Below the pieces are notes generated by a model, which saw nothing but the letters and a program-made list of their open reading frames with translations, was not told the origin of the DNA and made no database searches. Below, piece after piece: positions 22,001-33,441 of a stretch of DNA of 64,000 nucleotides (positions are counted from its first letter, which is position 1; each line of letters starts with the position of its first letter). Source of the DNA: Drosophila miranda (Eukaryota > Arthropoda > Insecta > Diptera > Drosophilidae). The translations under genes and the position numbers were made by a program. The stretch lies in assembly GCF_003369915.1 (NCBI RefSeq), contig NC_046677.1, positions 3,658,001 to 3,722,000 on the forward strand, given 5' to 3'.

Positions 22001-24113
22001 AAAAATAACATAAACCCTTAATATGGAAAAAAATGCATTAAAATAATTCATTAAAAAATGTAAAGCCCCAAATATGTATATCAGAAAAAGTCGGTTTGGT
22101 TCGAAGCGTAAATGTGGTGGTGCATAGTGTAATCAACGATAACTACATCGTATACATATGTATTTTTAATAATATTTTGGAATTTTGTAATGTATATGTA
22201 TAAGTATTACACAACATTTTGTATTCATTTTACAGGCTGTGTGTTCAAGATATGGCTTGGCTGTTGGAGCCAAAACTATATTAATAACAAAAACTGTAAT
22301 GGCTATAACAGCGCCCCTGTCGTACCCTATTTCTCGCATTCTCGATGCGTTATTGGGTGAAGAAATTGGCAATGTTTACAACCGAGAACGATTAAAAGAA
22401 CTTGTTCGTGTAAGTACCGAATGCAATGCCTGCCACAAATTTTCCAAGACACATTTCTTCAACTATGTACAAACAAAATTGATCATCCACTGTATAGGTC
22501 ACAAACGATGTCAACGATCTTGATAAAAATGAAGTGAATATCATATCGGGAGCTCTGGAGCTACGCAAAAAGACGGTAGCAGACGTGATGACACACATTG
22601 ATGATGCTTTTATGCTTTCATTAGAAGCTGTGCTTGACTTTGAAACTGTATCTGAAATCATGAACTCTGGCTATTCCCGCATTCCTGTCTACGATGGAGA
22701 TCGAAAAAATATTGTGACTTTGCTCTACATTAAGGATTTAGCATTTGTGGATACCGACGACAACACTCCACTGAAAACATTGTGCGAATTCTACCAAAAT
22801 CCGGTTCATTTTGTATTTGAAGACTATACCTTGGATATTATGTTTAACCAATTTAAAGAAGGCACAATAGGTCATATCGCATTTGTGCATCGCGTTAACA
22901 ATGAAGGGGATGGGGATCCCTTTTATGAGACCGTTGGTTTGGTTACTCTCGAGGATGTAATTGAGGAGCTTATCCAGGCTGAGATTGTTGATGAGACGGA
23001 CGTGTTCGTTGATAACCGCACAAAAGTTAAGCGCAATCGTTATAAAAAAGCAGACTTTTCAGCATTTGCCGAACGCCGCGAGGTGCAGGCCGTACGGATA
23101 TCTCCACAACTAACACTGGCCACCTTTCAGTACTTAAGCACAGGTAAAAAAAAGAGACTAAATGGGACTATTGGGACTGTGAAACGACTACAAAAAACTC
23201 TTTCAGCTGTTGATGCGTTTAAAAAAGATGTCATTTCGGAACCAATTCTCCGGAGATTACTCAATCAGGACGTTTTCCACAATATCAAAGCGAAAGGAAA
23301 AAGTAAAGACGACCCTAGTCTGTACATATTCACACAAGGAAAAGCTGTCGACTTTTTTGTACTTATATTGGAAGGCCGTGTAGAAGTCACTATTGGCAAG
23401 GAAGCTCTGATGTTTGAAAGTGGCCCATTTACTTATTTTGGCACCCAAGCATTGGTCCAAAATGTAGTTATTGGTATGTTGATGTTTTTTTGTTTGTTAC
23501 AAAGTTATTTTGTGCATGTACATATTGATGATAAAGGTTTTAGATTGATTTAATATTAAAATACAATCTATGTTTTCTAGATTCTCCGACGCAAATGGGA
23601 TCTTTACAGTCGCTGAATATGGATTCTAAAATTCGACAATCCTTTGTACCTGATTACTCTGTTCGCGCTATATCAGATGTGATATACATTGCAATTAAAC
23701 GGGTTCTATATCTTACTGCCAAAAAGGCCACATTATTGGAGAAAAGTCGTAAATCCGGAACATTTTCAAGTGAGACATTTGACGATGAAGTGGAACGTCT
23801 GCTGCACTCGATAAGTGAAGATGAAAAGCCACGATTCTTAGCGGCGAGCACGAGGGCCTTGTCTAAGCCCAACCGAAGTTTAACTTCGTCCCCAACGAAT
23901 ATTGATTTATCTCATGACGAGAAGAGCAATAGTCCTAGTGTGCACAATCAAGGTGACCAAAGGATTGGAAACACTGAACCCACGGAGGATGCCTCAATGA
24001 GTAGTCTAGTTGCTTCAGATGTAGGAGACCTTCAAAATGGAGAGCAGGATGACAGAGATGCGACCGCTGCTTCCACGCCTCTTCTTCCAAAACTAGAAGA
24101 GCAGCCCAAATAG
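16042..24113 (+). CDS. uex: unextended, CNNM/ancient conserved domain protein family
   Basis: Membrane protein of the CNNM family, linked to magnesium efflux and homeostasis. Exons 16042-16235, 20234-20825, 20913-21128, 22236-22409, 22498-23473 and 23581-24113 give 894 residues. Exon 1 supplies a signal peptide ([20 protein letters not shown]). Then an extracellular beta-domain, a DUF21 membrane domain from about residue 230 ([20 protein letters not shown], later [20 protein letters not shown] and [20 protein letters not shown]), an acidic-helix linker, a CBS pair at about 410-560 ([40 protein letters not shown]) and a cyclic-nucleotide-binding-like domain at about 640-720. The tail is low-complexity. 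The exon 1 link depends on a GC donor (AG/GCAAGT, phase 2) that matches the phase of exon 2; exons 2-6 are certain, exon 1 is likely. Confidence 0.9.
16258..17080. repeat. CATATG-rich simple sequence in uex intron 1
   Basis: Many short palindromic units such as ACATATGTAC, TACATATGTATG and GTATGTATGTA are scattered here and again at 17220-17410, 18580-18650, 18820-18860 and 18960-19010. They create spurious Tyr/Met/Ile-rich open frames on both strands. No gene is supported in this stretch. Confidence 0.6.
17083..18107 (+). CDS. candidate small gene nested in uex intron 1, product unknown
   Basis: I do not recognise the protein. Possible first exon 17083-17120 ([12 protein letters not shown], good ATG context, then GTATGT donor). 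Better supported are 17571-17746 (preceded by CATTTTAG, 58 codons, including [20 protein letters not shown] and [20 protein letters not shown], then GTAAAT donor) and 17840-18107 (preceded by GAATATTAG, basic run PRKKFKKRK, ending FYNYFTEN and stop). The last two exons agree in phase. The link from the first exon is unresolved: the phases do not match directly, so a further exon or a different start is needed. Same strand as uex. It could be a basic nuclear protein or a chance arrangement in AT-rich intron. Confidence 0.35.
19595..20042 (+). mobile_element. mini-me/DINE-1-type element, partial
   Basis: Begins inside the element at GGATGTGTGTAACG, contains CCGACCCCATGAAGTATAT, the TCTGTCTCTCTGTCTGTC microsatellite, AGACTATAAAAGCTAGAGCA and the end GAGTATCGGGTATAAATGTA. 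About 60 percent is deleted. It lies about 190 bp before uex exon 2, within intron 1. Confidence 0.75.
21129..22235 (+). other. large uex intron 3, nothing else recognised
   Basis: The 1.1-kb intron between the DUF21 exons is AT-rich and holds no transposon or gene that I can identify. Confidence 0.4.
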
Positions 24114-25700
24114 GCCTAAGCCCCAATAGCAATTTCAAGGCACATTTTATTTATGAGCTTATTGCAGAAAATCAAATTTCCCGTAACTATCCATCACATG
24201 TTCAATTCCAAATTCGAAAGAAGCCTGCCTGTTTCCGCAAATATTGTTATTATATGATATTATTGTTTGTTCTGTTCTTTCTTTTTTATCCGAATTTAGT
24301 CAATCGTTGTGTAATGACGGATTATGTTGTGTTTATGTTTGAAAAGGTATTAATTGGGACCTTTTTGCCTATATTTGAGAAATCAATGGCTACATCCAGC
24401 TGTAGTGCATTTTCGTAATACTAATAAGCAAACAACAAATATTTATATATATATAAATGTACTACATGTATAATGTGTTACCTCGTAAAATACGTACTTA
24501 AGATGTTAATTTGGCTCCGCCTTTTATCCTCACTTTCGTGCACTCTTTCTATAGAATGTGTTTAAATTTATATGCTTTAAACTGCATATATTTTCAAAAG
24601 CTTTAATAGCATATCACTCTAATCACTCTCTATCACTCTAAAGCTTTCAAAAGCCTGCAGAAAAAAAAGTCCTAGTTCATAGCATAGCCATAGCCCCATG
24701 GAGTGCCTATAATTACATTTTGTTATTTTCACTTCAACTACTGTATTAAAAAAGCAAAAGCATAGGGGCTTGTAAAAAACTAAACTCTTTTCGTTGGCTA
24801 TTATTGGACATTTATTTAAATTAAATTTTAAAAAACACAAATCGATGTATACATACACACACACACATACTCTATGAAAATAAATCGCTAGGAACAAAAT
24901 AAGAAAAAAACCCAAGAAAAGCATTGGTACTTTAATTTATATTCGTTTTTGTATACAAAGCTATTCCTTAATTGATAAACTGTGTCGCTCGTTATCGATT
25001 TTGAATCAAGTACCATTTTTGACAGACGACCTATAATGCTATAAATCCTCAATCTTGCAGATAGATTTCAAGTCCATGTCATTAATAAATATTTTGTCCC
25101 TTCCCTTCCTGTAAAGTAAAATACATACATATGTGTATATTTGGCTGTTAGTTAAAACCTCGAGTTTAAACGGAATATACTGACATTGAATACGAAGATG
25201 TTACTCAGAATTTTATATGTAACTAAGAACATTTTCAATTGATTAATTATAGTGAAATTAAAGAGAAAACTATTTTGAAATTAACTCTATTTTTCTCGCC
25301 GTTCAATCGAATAGAAGGATACATACGTCTTACCTTAGAAGCTAATTCCTATGGATACGAATTATAAGGAATGATAGCTTTGTTGAGGATGATCTGGAAA
25401 ATATGGAATGTATTATTAAAGGCCACACAGATTTAAGGACGGAAATGTCAGAAGGTAGCATGATGACAGAAGCACCCTATGAATGAAATCAGGGTGGGTT
25501 CTTAGATGCGTAAGATTTAAATGCGAGATGAAAAGACCGCGAGTTCAATATACCCTTTTACTATACGACTATTTCACATCTATCACAGCAAAGAACTCCA
25601 CAAGTAAGTTAAATGTATCATACATATGTGTAACCAAGAAGCTGCTTACTTAGCCATCAATACGTTTCAGAATTTATAGAACATATTTAAATTCGAAGTA
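24114..25700. other. uex 3' region and spacer
   Basis: AT-rich, with a short CA run at 24853-24867. No coding frame is convincing. The proximal part is probably the uex 3' untranslated region. Confidence 0.4.
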
Positions 25701-25708
25701 ATCAAAAA

Positions 25709-26551
25709 ATGAGCGGTCTCGAAATTAATAAATCCAAAGCTGTAGATGAGGGTGATGCTAAAACCATCGATCGTCATATTTACAAGCAGGGCCACTGCAT
25801 GGAAGATGACGTCTATACGTGCTTGCTTAGACGACATGTACATAGATATCCCGAAGATGGTAGCCACAAGATGTGGGTGCTTCCGCAACTAATAATACTC
25901 TTCTCAACTGGAGATGTAAGCCAGGTAACTAAAGCAATTGTAAAGGATATGATGCACCCGATTGGGAGTGGCCTGGTCGCCAGCGTTCTTGTGGAAGAAT
26001 CGATACGTGAGGAGGTGATTCAAAAAATTAGCGCTAACTTAAAACCAATGGATGAACGGCTGCACCAACATCCAAATTACCTGAGATCGCTCAAGCTCAT
26101 AGACCGCATGAATTGCTCAACCATACACATAGAGGAGTACGAGGACGGGGACACTGAAAAGAGGTATAGCCACATAAAGCCTGGTTCCCCCGTAGTGGTA
26201 TTGGATTTCCCGCAACACTATTTCGGTGACAAACCGACAGCTGTAATAACTATGAGCACCTTTCGAAACTTCAATGAAGTTGTAAAACTATACAAACGGG
26301 AGGGTTTGAGCTTCGATTCGGTTTCTGTGTGGTCACTTAAGTTGGCGCAGTGCTTCGAGCTGGTGACTAGGCTGCCGCAGCCCTTACACTGGACTTTTAA
26401 TAGTATGAATGTGCCGGTTGACTTCCTGATCAAAACTCCTCAATCGAACGCATCAGTTTCCGTAACCCAAAACATGCACTACGAGCTCCATGCCATCAAC
26501 GGAGAATATAAAACAATTGCTTTTCCCATTTGTCACGACCTTGAAAATTGA
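25709..26551 (+). CDS. intronless 280-residue protein, possibly a degenerate aldehyde-dehydrogenase relative
   Basis: A single uninterrupted frame with a good fly start context (CAAAAAATGAG) and no poly(A) tract. Two stretches follow the pattern of the C-terminal half of aldehyde dehydrogenases: GLVASVLVEESIREEVIQKI (family: catalytic-Cys loop, then FVQESIYDEF-like helix) and the segment VITMSTFRNFNEVVKLYKRE followed by SVSVWSLKLAQCFELVTRLP. The position where the catalytic cysteine would be reads Ser-Gly, and the NAD-binding N-terminal half is absent, so any relation implies loss of enzyme activity. No signal peptide or membrane segment. The length of open frame and even composition argue for a real gene, perhaps a retrogene or fast-evolving paralogue. 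The ALDH link is tentative. Confidence 0.55.
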   Translation: MSGLEINKSKAVDEGDAKTIDRHIYKQGHCMEDDVYTCLLRRHVHRYPEDGSHKMWVLPQLIILFSTGDVSQVTKAIVKDMMHPIGSGLVASVLVEESIREEVIQKISANLKPMDERLHQHPNYLRSLKLIDRMNCSTIHIEEYEDGDTEKRYSHIKPGSPVVVLDFPQHYFGDKPTAVITMSTFRNFNEVVKLYKREGLSFDSVSVWSLKLAQCFELVTRLPQPLHWTFNSMNVPVDFLIKTPQSNASVSVTQNMHYELHAINGEYKTIAFPICHDLEN

Positions 26552-26712
26552 TATTCCGCGGAATCAATATACCATGTAATACAAATTTATAAATAGAGGA
26601 GCCCAAATGACTCGACCGATTTGTAGGAAATGTTTGTTGAGAAACCCACCTAATGGTGGGTATGAGAATAGGTCGCAAAGTATTTTTTCACCTTCCTACC
26701 ACCATCCACCTT

Positions 26713-26862
26713 ATTTATACTCGATACTCAAAGAGCATAGGGGTATATTAGATTTGTGGTGGAAGTGGATGTCTGCGACACCCAGAAGGAGGCGGTGCCT
26801 TATCTGGATCAGTTCAGATTATAGCCAGAACTTGCCGCTGCTCACAACGTTTTCGCTCGTTT
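26713..26862 (+). mobile_element. mini-me remnant, 150 bp
   Basis: Starts TTTATACTCGATACTCAAAG and continues GGGGTATATTAGATTTGTGG, then jumps to the other end GCTGCTCACAACGTTTTCGC before TCGTTT. Both termini kept, core deleted. Confidence 0.7.
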
Positions 26863-26869
26863 AATCGGG

Positions 26870-27750
26870 ATTTTAGTGGTTTTGTCTGAACAATATCTAA
26901 TACTATCAGGTATGATTTAATCTATTTGTGTGACGTGCTTTGTGACTGTGAAGCAAGCTAATTTTTATCAGTAAGACCAGCAAATTAGGTAAATTTGCGT
27001 TACAGTGCATGCCATTGGGCCGCCAAATAGACACGCACAGAGAAAATGGCAGACAGCGCCAACAAGTAAATCAAGCATTTATTTTCGCTTCGTTTCACCG
27101 TCTCGCATTCGAGTGCAAGCCAACCACTGAATAGTTTGCTCATCCGAAAGTACTGATTGGTGCTATGGACAAAGAATGTCCCCATGTCATGCGCTCAAAT
27201 TCAAATATGGGTCAGATGGTATGTGTACCTGTTGAGACACTACCAGAACTATTAAATGGTTTGCTCATAAGCACGGATGTAGATTCAAACCAATTCATGC
27301 TTCCAACTGATATCCTTCGGAGCAACAGAAATAGCTCACAATACTGAGGCAAATGATATTTTCCCTTTCCCATATAATACCAGGTTGCAACATCCATTGG
27401 CGCTTGGTTCTAGGGGTTTTTGATCTGCGCTATCACCAGATCTTTTCCTAGTAAGCATTATGTTTTGCCAGGCTTACCGCACAAATCAGACAAAACTGGG
27501 AGCCAAGCCCTCTAATTGTCGGGCCGTGCTCCCGATAGACATCTGGAAGCATGAGGCGGGCGGCATTTCAGATTTACGATCCGCATAGAGTTGTCCGATC
27601 TGTACGATCGGTAAATTAAAATGGGTCTGTTTGCGTTGCATTCGTATTGTTGTTTTCTGTGTTTTCTATATTATATGATTTTTAAATTAAATTCAACTCT
27701 AATCTATTAGCATTTTCTGGGATCTGCTTTTTCTAAAGCATTTTCTTTCT
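26870..27750. other. spacer, possible gene scraps
   Basis: Contains a 60-codon plus-strand frame at 27165-27347 (MDKECPHVMRSNSNMGQMVC) and further short open stretches to about 27560. They have no splice support and I do not recognise them; fragments of a decayed gene are possible. Confidence 0.25.
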
Positions 27751-27751
27751 G

Positions 27752-28245
27752 CTTTTGGCTACAAAAATGATCTGAACTGAATCAGATTCAGCAACCCGAT
27801 AGATATGGTCATTCTCTATGATTGTGCGTTTTTAGTTTTCGCGAATCTGCAATATTGTGGATGCAACAGATTTTCGTCCTATGAGGGGGCGGAAGGGGGT
27901 GGGGCGAAATTTTGAGATATACGTTTTATAGTGAGATCTAACAGGAGTGTGGATACCAAATTTGGTTACTCTAGCCTTAATAGTCTCTGAGATTTGTGGA
28001 TGGCGAAATTTTGACACAAAACGGTCAAGGTCCGATATCACAGGAGTGCGGATACCAAATTTGGTTGCTCTGGCTCTTATAGGTTCTGAGATCCTTGAAC
28101 TCATATTTTGCAATTGGCAAAACCGACCATTAAACCTGTGTGTTAGAGAGAGACAGAGCGAGAAAAAATGAAATTGTTTTCTTGATTCTGGATATAATAA
28201 TTATACGATCTGGATCAGATTTTGCACTCTAGAAGATATAGTTAT
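27752..28245 (-). mobile_element. mini-me/DINE-1-type element, internal part
   Basis: Matches the interior of full copies (GATTCAGCAACCCGATAGAT, two AGTGTGGATACCAAATTTGG-type blocks, the GTGTGTTAGAGAGAGACAGA block) but lacks both termini and the microsatellite. Confidence 0.75.
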
Positions 28246-28289
28246 CCTAATCTAATCTAATCTAGGATGACCAGGAGCAGGAGTAGAAA

Positions 28290-28465
28290 GGCAGCAATTC
28301 ATCCAGCGGCGGCGAGGACGGACACAGCAGCAGCAAGCGAAAGTCCGGGCACGACGACAGCTCCAAGAGCAAGTCTGAGAGAAGCAGCAGCAGTAAGCAT
28401 CACTCGAAGAGCTCAAAGTCGGACAAAGAATCGGACAAGAAACACAAGAGCAGCCGCAATGTACA
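28290..28465 (+). pseudogene. fragment of a Ser/Lys-rich protein gene
   Basis: In one frame it reads a highly biased coding stretch (SSKRKSGHDDSSKSKSERSS, then HHSKSSKSDKESDKKHKSS), GC-rich against its AT-rich surroundings. No start, no domain and no continuation are visible. It lies between two mini-me copies. It could be a scrap of a disordered tail of a nuclear protein carried or stranded there. Confidence 0.4.
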
Positions 28466-28980
28466 TAATGTTGAATAGATCGGAACATAACTTGAATAAT
28501 GCCAGAGCTGCCAATGTTATTTTGTTTAGCTGAAATATATGTGATGCTCGCTTCTTGCAAAAGCTTGAGTTTCTTAAGAGAGCACGGGTGTCTGAACTAC
28601 ACACCTATCGACGTGCTCCGCGCAGATGTGTTCGCTGCCATCTCATTATCCTATCCCGCAGTTAATGGGATTCAAGAGCACGATTACGTCCTTTATAGTC
28701 GTAATCACCTAGACTGAAGGGCATGTCATAGAGATAGCACAAGGGCGACAAAACGGTAAATGTGTTTGCAGCTATAGCTGCTTACATTGCAATAACATCA
28801 CCCGTGATCAAATTATAAATACAAATTACAGCCTTATACATCTATTAGGATAGCATGGTAACATTACATTTGAATTCCAGTGAACCTGTTATGATCATAG
28901 AGCTTAGTGTCATCCGTACACATGAGTACTCGAGTCTACTAGAATGATTCTTTCTCTGCACTGCAGATATAGCGCAAAAA

Positions 28981-30089
28981 AAACGAGGGGGAACGTTGTG
29001 AGTTGCTGCGGACACCGCAACTCTACGGTTATACCCGATACTAAGTCAGTATGGCTCTCCTCCGGCAGACGCCGCTAATATTAAACGACACGACAAGGAG
29101 TGCGTGCGAGAGAGACAGAAAATCAGTCTGAGCGTGACGTCGGGTGCTGCGTAGCCAGTGCAAATTGATTTGTTCCTTTTGGCTATAAAAATGATCTGAT
29201 CTGATCCAGATTCAGCAATCTGATAGATATGATCATTATCTATGATTCTGCGTTTTTAGTTTTCTCGTATCCTCAATATTGTGGATGCAACAGATTTTCG
29301 TCCTTTGTGGAGGCGGAAGGGGGTGGGGCGAAATTTGGAGATATACGTTTTAAAGTGAGATCTAACAGGAGTGCGGATACCAAATTTGGTTACTCTAGCT
29401 TTAATAGTCTCTGAGATTTTTGAATATCCCCAGATTTTCGTCCTTTGCGGGGGCAGAAGGGGGTGGGCGAAATTTTGAAACAAACTCGTCTCGGTCCGAT
29501 ATATTAGGAGTGTGGATACCAAATTTGGTTGCTCTAGCTTTTATAGTCTCTGAGATCTAGGCGCTAATGTTTTACTCTAAGCAAAGCCGGCTATGCTACG
29601 TGTGTGTTAGAGAGAGACAGGGCGAGAAAAAATGAAATTGTTTTCTTGATGCTGGCTATAATAATAATACGATCCAATTCAGATTCCGTCTCAAAGATAT
29701 GGTCATTCTCTACAATTCTACGTTTTTGGTTTTCTCATATCTTTAAAATTGTGGATGCCACAGATTTTCATCCTTTGTGGGGGCGGAAGTGGGCGGGGCG
29801 AAGTTTTGAAATATTTTTGTAGCAGTGACATATCACAGAAGTCTGGATCCAAAACATCGTTGCTCTAGCTCTTATAGTCTTTGAGCACTAGGCGCTGAAG
29901 GGGACGGACGGACGGACGGACGGACGGACGGACAGACAGACAGGGCTCAATCGACTCGGCTATTGATGCTGATCAAGAATATATATACTTTATGGGGTCG
30001 GAAACGATTCCTTCTGGACGTTACACACATCCACTTTTACCACAAATCTAATATACCCCAATACTCATTTTGAGTATCGGGTATAAAAA
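28981..30089 (-). mobile_element. full-length mini-me/DINE-1-type element
   Basis: About 1.1 kb, AAACGAGGGGGAACG to CGGGTATAAAAA. Read from the other strand it starts TTTTTATACCCGATACTC, has a (TA)n tract, the conserved core TTCTTGATCAGCATCAATAG, a (GTCY)n microsatellite, three diverged internal repeats (each with AGACTAT..AGCTAGAG.AACCAAATTTGGTATCC and a block related to CACCCCCTTCCGCCCCCGC), and near the end the hairpin GAGTTGCGGTGTCCGCAGCAACTC. (TA)n-core-(GTCY)n is the published hallmark of mini-me elements. No protein is encoded, so it depends on other elements to move. Its right end lies 45 bp before the aminopeptidase ATG. Confidence 0.85.
30081..30089 (+). promoter_or_regulatory. TATA-like sequence formed by the mini-me end
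   Basis: GTATAAAAA is the terminal sequence of the mini-me copy and sits 45-53 bp before the aminopeptidase ATG, a normal TATA-to-start distance for a short 5' leader. Position is seen; use as promoter is inference. Confidence 0.4.
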
Positions 30090-30133
30090 TAATAGAGAGG
30101 CCATGAGAAATTGTTCGAAAATCGATGTAGTGT

Positions 30134-33100
30134 ATGTTTTCAACTGAAATGACTCTGATTGTTTCGTTTATCTTAGTTATATCGACATTTGGCCAAGCAA
30201 GCTATGATCACTACCGTCTTCCTCAAACTTTGCAACCACGGCACTACAACTTGCGTGTTTTAACACACTTGGAAGACGAAACTCGGCTATCTTTTTCCGG
30301 TGAAGTGGAAATAGAGCTGCGTGCATTGCAGCCCACAAACAACATAACCTTGCATGCTGGCCCGCGTCTGCAAATTACCTCAGATCAAACGCACTTCTAT
30401 TACTTAGATGAGAGCGGCAATAGGACAAAGATAGGCATAAGAGCTGTGGAACGCAACTCGAAATATGATTATTATATACTAATGCTGTGCAAAGTACTGG
30501 AGCCGCGCCAAAATTATGTGCTGTATATACAGTTCTTCGCCCCGTTCGTGGGAGGAATGTCTGGCTATTATGCCAGCTCGTACAAAGATCAAAACAGTAA
30601 TGAAACAAGGTGAGGCTTAGCTATTGAAACACCAATCTGCAGGTCCTCCACCATCGTTTATATGTAGGTATTTGTCTGTGACACAGTTCGAACCAGTTTA
30701 TGCGCGTACCGCCTTTCCCTGCTTCGATGAGCCGGCGTTCAAGGCTACGTTCAACATTACTCTCGGTCATCACACGAAATACGTGGCTCTGAGTAATATG
30801 CCCGTCACAAAGAAGATTTCCATGTAAGTGGTTCATTAGTTATACACCCTGATCCTCAATCAGATTTATGATGACAGATCTGGTCGTAAGAACTGGCTGT
30901 GGACGATTTTTGAGCAAACGTTGCCCATGTCGTCCTATTTGGTTTGCTATAGTGTCAACGACTTTGCGGGACTTAAATCGCAAAATACGTTCAGTGTAGA
31001 GTTTACCACCTGGGCACCTGCTTCAGCCATTGCGCAATGCAAGTATGCTGCCCACATCGGTCCACGCCTATTGGACTATTACGAACGTATATTTGAAATA
31101 GACTATCCTCTTCCCAAAGTAGACCAGCTGGCAGTGCCGGATTTTAGCGCTGGAGCGATGGAAAATTGGGGTCTCATAACGTACCGCGAGGCGGCACTGT
31201 TTTATGCGCCGGAAGCCTCCTCTGAAGTGGACAAGCAGCGTGTGGCGAACATCATTGCCCATGAGCTAGCCCATCAATGGTTTGGTAATCTTGTAACAAT
31301 GAAGTGGTGGAATGATCTATGGCTCAATGAGGGATTTGCCACTTATGTAGCCACATTGGGCATGCAAGAGCTGTGCAAAAAGTGGCATGCTTATGCAGAG
31401 GAGTCGCTGGAGAATATGATGGTTGTACTTAACTCAGATGCGTACCATACTACACGTGCCATTTCCCAGTCGGTGAGCAGGGCTAGTCAGTTTGCGGAGC
31501 AGTTTGACCATATCACCTATCGCAAAGGTGCAGTCATCATCCGTATGATGCACATGTTTATTGGCGATATCACATTCCGCAACGGACTCAACTGCTATCT
31601 GAAGCGGCACGCCTACGGCAACGCAGATCAAAATGATCTGTGGCGTTCACTCTCGGAAGCTGCGCATAAATTCGGAAGTATGCCTAGGTATTTGGACGTA
31701 CAGAGGGTCATGGATACTTGGACGCTGCAAGCTGGCTATCCACTGATCACAGTACATCGTGACTATGTAAGAAACACGATCTCTATCAATCAGAGGAGGT
31801 TTCTCTTAGACGGCTTAGGCAAAACTATGGAAAAGGACAATTCCATTTCCAATGGATGTTGGTTTGTTCCAATAAGCTTTACTTCGGCACACAGGGCCAA
31901 TTTTACAGCAACAGAACCACGAGTATGGTTGCAATGCGATAGCCAAGCTAACGACATACCTCTCGAGGCTCGATCGCCGCTGGGTGCTGAAGCGGATCAA
32001 TGGCTTATCCTTAACGTTCAACTGACGGCGCCTTTTCGAGTCAACTATGACACCTTAAACTGGCGACTCATTATTAAAACATTACATGGTGGTGATTTCC
32101 GGCGTATTCATACCATGAACCGTGCCCAGCTAATTAATGATGCTCTGGCTTTATCTTGGAATGGTCATCTGTGCTATAAGATTGCCTTAGACCTGCTTAG
32201 ATATATCAAACAGGAGCATGCGTATATGCCTTGGCGCGCCGCCTTAGATCACTTGGAAACAATTTACCGGATCATAAAGCAAACTTCCGACTTTGCCCTT
32301 TTTCAGGTATGAAAACTTTCGAATTTGGATTAAGATTGCAAAGTGTGACTGTAGTATAGTATAGAAAGGAAGCTAGTGATCAGAATCAGTTCGAGGCTTT
32401 CACAAAAGCATAATTGACATAAGTAGTCCCATTTTAATTAATTAAATTTGTACTGGCAGTCGGACTAATTCCGATGGATTCATATAGCTATATTTCTTTT
32501 TTGTGTAGGCCCGTGAAAACTATACGGTTCGCTTATTCTTTGTTGTATTAATAAGCCTCGAACTAATTCTAAAGTGTTTAATTAGCTAGACGTAGGAAAA
32601 TTAGGTGAGAGCCTTTAATTTTCAGTAGCCTTAGCCACAGAACTTTATGAATGATTTGCTGAGACCGATTTACGTTTATCTTGGTGGAATGGAAACACAG
32701 CCAAAAGGTCACTGTCGACACCATGTCGCTCACAAGACATTGATTAATCAATGGGCATGTCGGTTGGCTCTTTCAGACTGCCTTAAACGTGCTGTGCAGT
32801 ATTACCATCGCTGGCTTATTTCAAACGATCCAGATCTGGTAAATCCCGTACCTCAAAACCTTCGATCGGTGGTTTATTGTGCAGCCCTGCGGCAAGGCGA
32901 TGAGTACGACTGGAACTTTTTATGGCAACGCTATTGCAACGCAACGGCGGCCAGTGAGCGACGATTGATACTTCAGGCTCTGGGATGCACACGGATAGTA
33001 TGGGTGATTCGTCGATATCTTGAGATTATTTTCAATGAGAATTCGTCGATACGCAAGCAGGACATTTCTTTAGCTTTCGGAGCCATTACGCGGAGTGACA

Positions 33101-33441
33101 TCGGATTTCCTTTGGCCAAAGATTATTTTATGAATAATTTCACGCTGCTGACGAAATCGTAAGAGACCACCATAACAACTTTAACATTTATATCTATTCA
33201 ATCGTTTTGCAGTTTAGAGTCGAATTTCCGCGAGCTAGCTGCGTTGCTTCTACAGATAACTCAACACATAAGTAGCCCTCACGACTACAGGGAATTAAAA
33301 ATGTTCATCGACTGCCACAGAAAACTCGAGAAGCTAGCCACACGCAGTGTAAGACACGCTGTTGAGCACGCCCAGGTTAACTTACACTGGCGGCAGAAAC
33401 AACAGCCAGAGTTCACGCGGCGGCTTAAAGCCCGCTACTAA
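30134..33441 (+). CDS. M1-family zinc aminopeptidase (aminopeptidase N-like)
   Basis: Exopeptidase removing N-terminal amino acids. Exons 30134-30609, 30668-30823, 30878-32306, 32641-33158 and 33213-33441 give 935 residues, normal for the family. N-terminal signal peptide ([18 protein letters not shown], using Met1 or Met5), then the beta-sandwich domain, the exopeptidase motif GAMEN at about 303, zinc ligands HELAH at 339-343 and Glu362 in [10 protein letters not shown], and a helical ERAP1-like C-terminal domain. All catalytic residues are present. No hydrophobic C-terminal segment follows KARY, so it looks secreted rather than GPI-anchored, unlike many insect gut aminopeptidases. Intron phases agree. 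Intron 2 is tiny (54 bp), intron 4 54 bp. A mini-me copy abuts the promoter. Confidence 0.93.

Noticed and set aside
28210..28265. AATCTAATCTAATCTAGG taken as a possible telomere-like or CRISPR-like repeat
   Set aside because: Only three short units at a mini-me boundary; no array or spacers.
29604..29822. 72-73-codon frame MLERDRARKNEIVFLMLAII repeated at 41068, 46235, 54058
   Set aside because: It lies in the same place of every mini-me copy; the repetition comes from the element, and no start context or variation pattern supports a protein.
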